Shown here piece after piece: positions 1 through 12,400 of a DNA stretch of 64,000 nucleotides. Under the pieces are notes generated by a model. It was given only the letters and a program-made list of their open reading frames with translations, did not search any database and was not told where the DNA came from. Position 1 is the stretch's first letter, and every line of letters begins with the position of its first letter. The position numbers and the translations under genes were made by a program. The stretch covers positions 35,244,316-35,308,315 of the forward strand of contig OX459096.1 of NCBI GenBank assembly GCA_949775045.1, read 5' to 3'. Origin of the DNA: Metridium senile (lineage: Eukaryota; Cnidaria; Anthozoa; Actiniaria; Metridiidae).

Positions 1-397
1 ACTTGTTGTTGAGTCCAAATATCAACTGCAATGATATTTGATGACATCGACTATAATAAAAAAAAAAACTTTATTGTTATATACACTTTAATATTTCAAA
101 AAAGCTTGACGGAGTGAACGGTGAATGGCTAGCGGCGATTGCACGACCGAAAGGAATTGTGGTTACGCATACAACATATCCTATAGTGTTTTTTTTTCTG
201 GGTAGCTTAGCACAGTTTCATCAATTTTTATCTTTTCTCTAAAGGCCGGCCGTGCAAACGCATGCAACATTGTTGGACCAACATGGTTGCTCCAACATGT
301 GAGGCCCGTTTAAACACCCTGTTGTTCTTGTGTTCAACAAACCGTTTCGCAACAATGTTGGCCACTGAATGTTGCGTGCGTTTTCTCGGGCCTTAGA

Positions 398-597
398 CCC
401 CGTCTACACGGATCCGGATACTTTTGAAACCGCATACTTTTTGATGCGAATCGGCCTATCGTCCACACGAATCCATTGAATCCGGAGACCGAAACCACAT
501 ACTTTTACTTGAATCCTCCGGATACGCGGATCATCGTGTGGACGCAAATATTTCTATGCGGTTTCAGCCGGATCGGATTCGTGTAGACGAGGCCTTA
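398..597. mobile_element. MITE with CGTCTACACG-type inverted ends
   Basis: The left end reads CCCCGTCTACACGGATCCGG and the right end, reverse-complemented, begins GGCCTCGTCTACACGAATCC. Inside are inverted GATCCGGAT and GAAACCGCAT words. The word CCTTA flanks both sides and may be the target duplication. About 200 bases, non-coding, nested in the larger inverted repeat. Confidence 0.5.
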
Positions 598-600
598 ATA

Positions 601-849
601 TACACCTATTTCAAAAAACGTTGTCAGAAGGAGATCTGAATCTGCAATCTGAGACCAAAATGAATTTTAGGGTACGGCAGTTTTTTCTCATTAAAAACTA
701 GTTTGCGTGCACTTTCTGGCTTCGGATATGGCGATGGTAAATATAAATCTGAAGCTAAGGTGCTAAGCGCAAAAAACAGGGCCAATTCATTTCGGTCTCA
801 GATTGCAGATTCAGATCTCCTTCTGACAACGTTTTTTGAAATAGGTGTA
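601..849. mobile_element. TA-flanked MITE (Tc1/mariner-like ends)
   Basis: Nearly perfect inverted ends of about 65 bases begin TACACCTATTTCAAAAAACG, and the element is flanked on both sides by TA (599-600 and 850-851). A TA duplication is the hallmark of Tc1/mariner-type integration. There is no coding capacity. The arms differ at only a few positions, so it appears younger than the element around it. Confidence 0.6.
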
Positions 850-982
850 TAGGGATGGTGTTGTGCAGTAGATTCGTTTTCTACCACACAAGAGCATAAA
901 TAATCAATATCAAAAACCCATAATTCCTTTCGGTCGCCATTCACCGTTCTCTCCGTCAACCATTTTTGAATTAAGTGTATAG

Positions 983-1262
983 CTAATTCAATTAACCTTG
1001 TCGCTGAAACAAGCCTAAAGCCTAATCTTGAGAGCGAAAGTGGTCATGGGATTTTAAAATTTCATGAGTTTTCAAGATTCCTAAACCGTAATTTGTGTTT
1101 TTGTAATTTCCACTGAGGAACACTTGTAAATACACGTTGAATGTTTTACACGCTTTGCACGCCTCATTCGCCTCGATAAAAGATATCCCACGATCTCTTT
1201 CGGTCTGACGATTAGGCTTTAGGCATTATAAATCAGCGACAAAGTTAATTGAATTAAGTGTA
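983..1262. mobile_element. Palindromic MITE abutting the 3' side of ODAD2
   Basis: Bases 983-1026 (ATTCAATTAACCTTGTCGCTG, then GCCTAAAGCCTAAT) are repeated in inverse orientation at about 1211-1258. The outer word TTAAGTGTAT is shared with the neighbouring elements, suggesting one family with related ends. Non-coding. Confidence 0.45.
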
Positions 1263-1336
1263 TGCAATAAACAGATCACATGGAAAGTGTTTTGTATCGG
1301 TTAAAACCACACAGTTGATTCGTACATGTTAACGCG

Positions 1337-1342
1337 TTTAAT
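1337..1342 (-). terminator. Possible ODAD2 polyadenylation signal (ATTAAA)
   Basis: On the minus strand the hexamer ATTAAA, the commonest variant signal, lies about 100 bases beyond the ODAD2 stop codon. No transcript data support it, and such words are frequent in AT-rich DNA. Confidence 0.3.
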
Positions 1343-1443
1343 AAGCAATAAAAAACTATCCAGAATATTGTCAATCAACAAGTATAACAATCATCTGTCA
1401 AAATAGTGAAAGTATTTACATGATAAATGTTGCATAGTAGGAT

Positions 1444-4400
1444 TTAGCGGTATTTTGCTTTCTCGTTGGCTAATGCAAGTCTTCTGATGTTGTTCAAACA
1501 TCCTGCTGAAGCCTCTTGTAAGACTTCATCTTTTGATCCTACCATGACCAACAAAGGCTGAAAATACATAGAACATTGAAGCAATTATTTGTCTTTTGTG
1601 TCTGTCAATTAACTGCCTTATTTTAGTTGTTAGACATTACCTAGCATAAATGGAAACTAGCGAGTAAACTAGTATAGGCTGCGTCGGTGTTTGAAATAAA
1701 TGATAGGTAATATAATGAAATTCTCTTGCTTTTATCAAAGATGAAGACTGAACCATTTTATTTATACAATCATGATAATTATAAGAACTTTATTATTTAT
1801 ATAGCGACTTCCCTTGAGCTCGAAGCTTGCACAATTGTTAATATGATTATATATATCTTACCTTGACAACGCCACTGTTATGCATGGAGATACAGTTGTC
1901 CGGATCACGTGACAGCTGATAGAGTGCACGAGCAGTAGCTCTATGTACATCTTGACTGGTAGATTTAAGGTATCTCACTAACGGAGGAACAGCTCCTGCT
2001 GTACCAAACGCTACTCGGTTATTACCCCACATACAGCACCTACAAACCATAACATTATTAAGAATACTCTGGTCAACAGATACTCGATTATCACCACATA
2101 CAGCAACTTCAAACCACAGCATAACATTATTAGACTACTCTAGTCAACAGATACTCGATTATCACCACATACAGCACCTACAAAAAACAGCATAACTTTA
2201 TTAGACTAGTCTAGTCAACAGATACTCGATTATCACCACAAACAGCACCTATAAACCACAGCATAACATTATTAGACTACTCTAGTCAACAAATACTCGA
2301 TTATCACCACATACAGCACCTACAAAAAACAGCATAACTTTATTAGACTAGTCTAGTCAACAGATACTCGATTATCACCACAAACAGCACCTATAAACCA
2401 CAGCATAATAAACAGATACTCGATTATCACCACGTATAACACCTACAAACCACAGCATAACATTATTAGGGCTGGACCATTTGACTTTTGAGGAGGGGGG
2501 GGGGGGGGGGATTTTGAAAATAAATTTCCTGCAAGCCAAAATCGCCACTCAAATCTTTGCATTTCTATGAAATAAATTTCGTGCTCATGGTAGCGGGCAA
2601 AAAAAATATTCTTGCACGGACCAAATCACCCCCCCCCCCCCTCAAAAGTCAAATGGTCCACCCCTTAGACTACTATAGTCAACAGATACAAGTTTGGGCC
2701 GAGAGAGAATGAGGAGAGGAGTGACGGTCATTCAACGTCTATCGTTTCTTCGGAGTTTTGGGTCTGTTTTGCAGACAAAAAGGCAACCATGAAAATATCT
2801 AAAATATTTAATCTAACCTGGCAATTGATTCAGCAAGATATTGACGAAGCCGATCATCAGGCTGTAAAAAAATACTTCATTATAATAGTGAACAAACATG
2901 CACAGTGGAAAATAGCTGAGCCCACAGCCCGTAACTTACCGTGGATGCAAGTTTAGCGAGCATTGGAACCACACCATGGTCTGTTATAACAGCCAAGTTT
3001 TCTTCGTCTTTAGCAATGTTTGCAATAGCAGCACATACACTTGCTAAAACCTACGATAAACAACGCATCGTTTTGTTGTTATGACTGTTATAGTATAACG
3101 TTTGATATACCGTTCTTACAAAAGTTTCATTATTACAATTTTAACTGGCTGAAGTAGACTGGACAGTAGTTTAGCTAACCAATCTCTACCGTGTGGGATG
3201 ATGGGATATCAACTTACCTCCTTATCATCTGACTTTAGAAGACTCACAATTAACTCCAGACCACCAACAAACGAACGAACCATTTCACCGGCATCCTAGA
3301 CATATCACGATATAGTTAGATGAACTTGTAACAAACTACTTCAAACAAGAGATATACATTCTCGCTAAATCATCTACACTATAATATACGATGAATACAT
3401 GCACCTATTTCCAAAATCGTCGTCGCAGCCGAAGCTACAGTCCACATTCTGAAGCCTGCAAAGGATGTCAGTAATATGAACATAAACTGTTAATGGGACG
3501 AGTTTTTTAAAGCAAAACATTGTGTTATCATCTACCATGCAACAAGTTGTTATGGTCATGTAGCACAGACACGTACAACCAAAATATGTTATGAATAAAT
3601 CGATAACAATAGAAGAAATACCGACATCCTTTGCGTACTTCAGACTGAGGACTGTAGCCATTATTGCGACAAAGATTTTTTTAATGGGTGTATACAAACC
3701 TTGGCATTCTCGATGCACGGGCATATTGCCCAGGCAGCACTTGACTGCACCTAAACAAAATTGAAACAAGTTGAAGAAGGTTATTAAGTTACTGTGGAAG
3801 CACTGGTGGATGTTAGTTTGTGCAGTTATTGTAGTTCACATACACCCTTTCCGAGAAAGTTTGTCACCCGTGAAAGGCACACAAGCTAATGGCGCAAAGG
3901 ATCATGGATCAGTTCAGAAATTAAATGTGCATTCGGAACGCCTTTCATGTTGTTTGATAAGTCAAAATGGACATTTCTCAATAACATATTGTATTGATAT
4001 ATTATATTATATTATTGACAAGTGTAGCATGAAATCCCTGCGTTCTAATAAAGTATACATATAGCAGATATAGGTAACCCATAATCCCCTGCGCTACTAA
4101 CTTGTAGGCTTTTCACTTTTCACAAAGTTTCTCGGAAAGGGTGTATATGGAGATATGTCACATCGCTACAAATAGACCAAATACTTACCCTTGGATTATT
4201 GGATTTGAGCAAAGACCAAAGCAATCGTACACCATCCAGTCGGTCAATAATCCTATTACACATAAATATTGTCAATTAGAAATATTCATATGCAATTACA
4301 TATAGAACGACGGTATAAAACTTTATGAAAACCAAAGAAGTTACTACAAACATCTGGTAAACTTGAATGTTCCACTTACGCCATGTTATCAGTTTCAGTT

Positions 4401-7400
4401 GCGCATGCCCCAACAGCCTTAGTTACATTAACAAGAAGAGCCTGGTTTGTACTGGTTAGCAGATTTACGAGAGAAGGAATTCCACCGGCCTTACGTATCG
4501 CGGTCCGGTTGGCGGGAATCTGCGCACATTCACCTAACGCCCCAACAACATTTATAAGAACCTGAAACAAAATGACATCCAACATTTACGACAACAATGC
4601 AAAAATCACGAGTAGTTTTATGTGTTACTTAAATAAATAGACAGATGTAAATACCTCTTCTGGTTGGTCTGTCAACAAGGCAACAAGCTGCTCGATAGCT
4701 TTGAGCTCTTGAAATCTAAACAAAATCCATGTTAAAAAAAAAACACCAATATAATGAACATTACTGAATAACTGAGAATGATTAAAATATTAGAATCCTA
4801 CCTGTTTACGTTTTCAGGACTAATAGAACACTTCCATATTGCACCAGTTGCAGCTGCTAGTAGTTCTTTGTTATCAACATTAGTTAACAGCGATACCAAT
4901 GGATCTAAGCCACCATACTGACGAACAAGCTTACGGGTTTCTTCATCTTCAGCGCACTATTAGATCATAGATACACACTCATGCATATTAAAGTAAAATC
5001 ATAGATACACACTCATATTAAAGTAAAATCATAGATACACACTCATATTAGAGTTAAATCATAGGTACACACTCATATTAAAGTAAAACCATAGACACAC
5101 ACTCATATTAAAGATAAATCATAGGTACACACTCATATTAAAGTAAAACCATAGACACACACTCAAATTAATTAAAAGTTAAATCATAGATACACACTCA
5201 TATTAAAGTGTTTGGTTAACAGTGGTTATATAAGACTACATGTAACGTTATTTGGTTAACAGTGGTTATATAAGACTACATGACATTGTAACGTTATTTG
5301 GTTAACAGTGGTTATATAAGACTACATGTAACGTTATTTGGTTAACAGTGCTTATATAAGACTACATGTAACGTTATTTGGTTAACAGTGCTTATATAAG
5401 ACTACATGTAACGTTATTTGGTTAACAGTGGTTATATAAGACTACATGTAACGTTAATATTTGGTTAACAGTGGTTATATAGGACTACATGTAACGTTAA
5501 TATTTGGTTAACAGTGGTTATATAGGACTACATGTAACGTTATTTGGTTAACAGTGGTTATATAAGACTACATGTAACGTTATTTGGTTAACAGTGGTTA
5601 TATAAGACTACATGTAACGTTAATATTTGGTTAACAGTGGTTATATAGGACTACATGTAACGTTATTTGGTTAACAGTGGTTATATAAGACTACATGTAA
5701 CGTTATTTGGTTAACATTGCTTATATAAGACTACATGTAACGTTATTGGTTATACAAGACTACATAAGGTTGCAATCTCGACTTATGCACCATTGCAATC
5801 GTTTGAGTGCATGGTTGATTCCATTTATAGGAAAGCAACAATACACAACAAAGAACGTACCTTGAATATTGCACTAGCGCAGTGCATTTGTAATTCTTGA
5901 TTTTCACTTTTCAGATTACTGACCAGATCTTCGATCATTCCTTCTGTGCGTATAGCCAATCGATAGGTTTCCTAAACAAGAAAGCTGCAGTTGTATATAT
6001 ATTTCAAGGGATGTACATACTAATATTAGAATAAATCGCTGATTGTGTCACCTCTGATGCACATTCTTGCAACGTCCCCACAACTGGTATCAGCATTTCT
6101 TCATTTGTTGATTTCAAGAGTCGAGCTAACAAAGGAATCCCCCCTGCTTTACGAGTGGCTTGTTTGTTTTTAGTACTTTTACTGCAGCTCCACAAAGCCA
6201 ACGCTCCGCTACGAGCTACTTGTACAGCAATTTCTGATGCATTGGATAGAAGACCACAGTCTAATAAACTGACCTGAAAAACCAAACAATACCTTTATGA
6301 TTAAATTGACTGAAAAATAAAATCAATAAAATCATGTTTTATTATGCTTAAATAGTGGTCACTATACTTAGTGATAATTAATACTATTTGTTTCAATGTT
6401 AGAGATTCAATTCTAACCAGTTTTTTAATGCCTCCATACTGTCTGACTGTACGACGAGCTCGTCTAAACTTTGCCACGTGTGCAATGGTTTCAGCAGCCA
6501 GACATTTCAACTCTTTATTTTGAGACTGGATGATTTTCACCATGGTTTGAAGACCTTCAAAAAAAAAAGCAAGACTAAGCTTTTTATCTCATTTATCCTT
6601 ACTTTTAGATCATAAAGTTAATGTTTGTATTATAACAACTATACCAAACCTTTAGTAATTCATATCAAACATGCTTTCAGTACTTTAGGTGTCAACTGAA
6701 TCAAAAGCACAAGTAACACTGCTTCACCGGCCTATACCTCATAAATGATCAAGTTTATAAATATCAACGAGAGTACACTTACCACCAAGATCAGCTATAG
6801 CTTTGCGAATCAAAATATTTTTGGATATTTCCTTCAGAATTTTTAACGAACCGATCTGAAGAACAAAAGAAGAGTTGTAGGTTATCAGATATTATGAAGA
6901 CGGCTTTATGGGTTTATGTTTATGGGTGACATCGCAATGGTATAACCTAAAGCCTTACCCTAGTTCTCTAAGGTAGTTGTAACAGGGCGAATCAACACTG
7001 ACCAATTATTATGCAAACAAAACATCACGATTTGTCGAAGGCAGGAGAAAATAATTGCTTGAGACACTAACAAATCGCGATATTTTGCGATAACCGAGTT
7101 CAATATAATAACGCCGTTACCGCGAAAATCGTTGAATCGCCACGCGCCAACCAAAGCTTTGGTTGGATTATTTCAGATCCGTCAATCATCCCCTTCGATT
7201 CCTTTTTGCTCGCCCGTTCAACACAGGAAGCCCAAAACCCGATTTTTTCCCCAAAACCCGAAAGAACGCCTGTTTTGCAGGCTAAAGTTGCTCAGTTTAC
7301 CTTGCACTTGATTTCCTCGGTATCCAGTAGGTTAATAAGGACTTCTAGTCCACCAACATCTCGAATAGCTAGCTGGCACGTCTCTTGCGAAAGATTAAAG

Positions 7401-8682
7401 TCTCTCATGGCGCACAATGCTATGATTGTAGCAGTCTGATTTCCACCCTAAAGTACAAGCCAACACTCAAAAGCTAATATTAACAAACATTATAACCTAA
7501 ATGCACACTTATCAAATATTAACTTCAACGAGTCAAATAACCCTCCTAAACCACTGCTGACCCACACAAGTCGTCAACAATAAACCAAAAAACATTATAA
7601 TCATGCTGACGTATGTTGTTTTGGTGTTTTATATCGTAGAACTTGCAAATGATGCATGGTAAGCGAGTAAGCACCAGTCATGATCAAGTAGGCAAGAAAT
7701 AATTATTCTTAATAACCTCTTGTATATTGGTATTAAATCAATTCTTCTCGTAGAGGTTAGATCTCTGCTATATTATTTGTAAAGTAACAATTACCTTGAG
7801 GTATTTCACCAACTTTTGTATCTGCCAGTATTCAGAAGGAAGATCTGCGTTTGATTCCTAAAACATAGCCAGAAAAACCGAACGGTCATGCGCATTAGTC
7901 AATAAACAGCATTTTAGATGGATACCATTTAGGTCTACAAAAATATGCGAAAATGGAAAATGGAAGTATCGATAAAACAAGGGATGAAAGCACAATTTAT
8001 AGAAAAAATTCCAAAAAAAAAAAGGTTTCAAGCGCAAGAGCACTTATTTCATGGCATAGTTAATAAAGGGATATAATAACAATAAAATGTGTGTTTTCTG
8101 TAACGAACTTGATGAATGTCTTATTTGCGTTTACAAAGGGATGCACGAAAGCTTGGTTTCGGGTTGATAAATATATTTTTCTATAACTAATGTCAAACCT
8201 GTCTTCTATCCTGGCTTTCGTCTTCTTCTTCGCTTTCAGATGAACTTTCACTAAAATCTTCGTCCATATCACCTTTCACTTGTGATCTCATTGATTGTCG
8301 AGTGTCTTTCCCTGCATCGCTACACAATAAAACAACGGACCCTGTTATCTTTACGTATATATACGCATTTTACATATAGAGTACAAATACTAAAAGTGTG
8401 CAACATAAATACCACTAAATACTGCTAAATTATGCAAATTCTTTTGTTCTCTATTGTTTAATCAACACTATTTAGTGGTAAATAGTACAAAGTATTGCAC
8501 ACTTTTAGTGTTTGTACTCTACTACAGGTCAAACATGTATACACTTGTATAGCCTAACATTGCTTGTCTGTCTCTATATGTTTGTATGTCTACCTAATTA
8601 ATTGTCAGTCTGTCTGTATATGTCTGTCTGTCTGTACATGTCTGTCTGTCTCTCTGCCTGTCTGTACATGTCTGTCTGTACA

Positions 8683-8717
<35 letters not shown>

Positions 8718-8850
8718 ACATGTCTGTCTGTACATGTCTGTCTGTACATGTCTGTCTGTCTGTCTGTCTGTCTGTACATGTCTGTCTGTCTGTCTGTCTG
8801 TCTGTACATGTCTGTCTGTACATGTCTGTCTGTACATGTCTGTCTGTACA

Positions 8851-8892
<42 letters not shown>

Positions 8893-9256
8893 ATTAAAGA
8901 AGTGACAAATTTGGCTTCGCAAGTCCGTTCACAATGTTCTAATACCAAGATAACCTTTTCAAGTATAATTGCAAGGAACGACGAGAAGGTATGTGATTCT
9001 AAGGTTCAAAAAGTAAACGACATGATGAAAGAGTCAGCTATCAAGAACAATTGGTCTTCATAGATAACAGTAATATAACTAAGGATTGTTTAAATCAGGG
9101 AGTATATGTTATAATGTTAGGTATAGCCTAACATTGCTTGTCTGTCTCTATATGTTTGTATGTCTACCTAATTAATTGTCAGTCTGTCTGTATATGTCTG
9201 TCTGTCTGTACATGTCTGTCTGTCTCTCTGCCTGTCTGTACATGTCTGTCTGTACA

Positions 9257-9287
<31 letters not shown>

Positions 9288-9420
9288 ACATGTCTGTCTG
9301 TACATGTCTGTCTGTACATGTCTGTCTGTCTGTCTGTCTGTCTGTACATGTCTGTCTGTCTGTCTGTCTGTCTGTACATGTCTGTCTGTACATGTCTGTC
9401 TGTACATGTCTGTCTGTACA

Positions 9421-9462
<42 letters not shown>

Positions 9463-12400
9463 ATTAAAGAAGTGACAAATTTGGCTTCGCAAGTCCGTTC
9501 ACAATGTTCTAATACCAAGATAACCTTTTCAAGTATAATTGCAAGGAACGACGAGAAGGTATGTGATTCTAAGGTTCAAAAAGTAAACGACATGATGAAA
9601 GAGTCAGCTATCAAGAACAATTGGTCTTCATAGATAACAGTAATATAACTAAGGATTGTTTAAATCAGGGAGGATTACACTTGAATAAGAAGGGTACCTG
9701 GAAATTGATTATGAATCTTATAACTTATATTAAATCAATTGATCTCTGAGTTTGTCGGACGAGTAATGATAGTCACCTAATAACTTCATTACATGAGAAC
9801 GTCGATATTGCTCCTGTCGAATTTTTCCTGAAAATTTTCGCAACACAAGAGGTCTTAAAATCGCCTCGTTAAATATAGCTAGCCTCGTTAAACATATTGA
9901 TGAATTAAGAATCGTTGTCAAAGATTTTAACATCGATATATTGGCAATTATCGTGTTTTAGAAAAAGCTGTCCGAATGGCGTGCTGTCTACTCAACAATA
10001 ATATGAATGATATAGACCGAATCGAAATACGGCGTACTCTTATTGTTCTTGACTGTCTAGCCTCGTGTTCACGTTGGAAAACAATAGAGTTTTCACATGT
10101 ATGCGAGGCTGGACAGTCAGGAAGAATTGTCATTCAAATTGGCCGCCATATTTCGATTCGGTGTATAGTCTTTCTTTAATCTATATTTATACATAGTTTT
10201 TCTTGTAAATAACGACCTCCATGTAAATAAGTTTTCAACTTATGGATCTATCGTGTTTTAAATAAAGGTTTACTCTGTCAGTCTGTCTGTCTGTACATGC
10301 CAAATCTATAAAAAACCTATGAAGTGGTTAACTTTTATCCGCGGATAGCACTATCCAGGCTACGTACAACCGGCCCAAGAGCTGTCTGTGTCTATTCAAT
10401 TGATCTTTTTTCATTTGTTCTTACCGGCTTCTGCGTCGAGACGGTGATTTCTTGTCTTTACCATTTTTAGACTTTTGGTCATTTACTTTATCTCTACATC
10501 AAACAATAACAACAGATATCAGAAAAAGCAACATTAAAAAATATCTGTTTTTGCTATAAGTTTCCAGAGCATATAAGCCTCGAAGACTCTTATTTTGGTA
10601 AATATAAACTTACTCTTTTTCCAGCAAATCGTCTCCAAATCCTATATTTTTCCATTTTTGTGACGGCTCTAGATTACGGCCCTTACCACCCTTCTTCTTT
10701 TGTGTCATATTTTTGGATGGTTTGTTCGTTTTAGATTCGCTGCAATCAAAATGTTCGTATACATGATAATCACATAGATACACATTAGATTTTGGTTTTA
10801 TAATTAATTGTAAAGATCAAAAGACCGCGGCTGATAAAAAGGTGGCCAGCTTCATGATTATATTTTGGTATGAAAAAATAGCGATTCTTGCGAAATCCGT
10901 AGTTCAACCAAAACCCATCCAAACAATTCCATTTTATACTGACAGCTGATCTGATACGTACTTCTGTTTGTTCATAGCGTCTTCTGTATCATCTGGCTGG
11001 GCTTCGTCGTAATCTTCTCTTTCAGCGCTATCTTCGTAGACTTTGTGAGTTTTTTCTTGTTCAGGTGCTCCGTAATAAGCGAACTCCTGGTCAAAGGATA
11101 AATTTGCAAAGAGGTTAGAACTAAAGACTTTTCTAGAAATTTAACTAGCCGTTGTTTGTTTGATTAGCAGGCAGTGCTCACTAGGAAACGTTGATCGCCG
11201 CTGTCGTGTTATGAAAATGTAGCGCGCGCGATCTTGTATTGTGACGTTTAATTAGTGTCAAACAATCAAAGTACAAGCACCACAGGGAGCCCGGCTTTGT
11301 GTCGCTTTTATATAGTGAAATAGAATGTATTATAATCATGAGAGCCTTTGGGTTTCCTGTGCCGTATTTAATCCTTAGAGTTTCCGGTAATGTGTCTGCC
11401 GTTGGTAACTTGAGAGCGCATTAGATAGTATTGACGTTACTGGTTGCGTACAGTGTGTAGCCTTTGGTAACTTGAGAGTACTTTGAAATTCAAACCTAAC
11501 GTATTAGTGTTTATAGGGCGTGCGTTACACTAATACGTTACGCTAATAATGCGCTCTCAAGTTACCAACGGCACACACAGGTCAGTAACGCTAATCCATT
11601 ACCGGAAACTCTAAGGATTAAATACAGCACAGGAAACCCAAAGGCTCTCATGATTATAATACATACATACATACATACATACATACATTTTTATTCTCGT
11701 CCTTAAAAGGCTTTTCAGAGAACATAAATTACAAATAAAATATATCTAGAATCAATAGAGAGAAAAAAATAGTAATATAATAAAAATAATAAGAAATAAA
11801 TATACACACATACATACGTATATATACCCTATAAATTACATTAATTAAATACATCCTATTTCACTGTATAATTTATTTCATATAAAAGCGACACAAAGCC
11901 GGGCTCCCTGTGCAAGCACCTGTACAAAACGATATTATATTAGAGCAAAGCAGAAATCTTGCATCGCAGCGCTGGAAAATTACTTCGCAGGACAAACAAA
12001 TTCAGTTAAAAAACTGAATTAATTAGAATACTACGTCAAATGGTAGTTTGAGAATTCTCCCAAACGTCTAGAGGATTTCATAAGCAAGTGAAAACATAAA
12101 AGACGTGAAAAGAGAAAAAATACCTTTCTATTCGTTTGACGATGTCATTTCTCTCGACGTTAATGCATTTCATCGAAAATAAGCGCGCGAAAGATCAAAA
12201 CAACGAAAAAAATTACCGTTGAATGAGCGCGCGCACTTGAAAATGGCATGAGTGTGTTTCATGCTCTCATGAAAAAGGGTTTTTGACCAATCAACGCGCG
12301 CGTACTATCCCAATTATTTTATAAATCACCTTCTTGTCAATCGTGGAGGCGAAGTGTTCACTTTTTGTTTTAAGTAGAGCAGCTAAAGTAGGATAAATAT

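Larger units (their letters stand above)
81..980. mobile_element. Outer inverted-repeat element of a nested MITE cluster
   Basis: The left end (about 81-170) and the reverse complement of the right end (about 905-980) match over roughly 70 bases, including TTGACGGAG, AACGGTGAATGG and GACCGAAAGGAATT. No transposase reading frame lies between them. Two smaller elements sit inside, so this looks like an old non-autonomous element that received later insertions. The exact ends are uncertain because the neighbours share the terminal word TACAC. Confidence 0.45.

Noticed and set aside
3374..3769. 131-codon minus-strand frame overlapping an ODAD2 exon
   Set aside because: It only partly overlaps exon 3700-3750 in the wrong frame. 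The rest is the dispersed fragment.
4960..5760. CRISPR-like array (regular repeats)
   Set aside because: The units are directly contiguous with no unique spacers, and the genome is eukaryotic. They are ordinary minisatellites.
8564..9633. Overlapping open frames of Cys/Leu/Ser/Val or Asp/Arg/Gln/Thr repeats
   Set aside because: They are translations of the TGTC/TGTACATG microsatellite, open in most frames on both strands.
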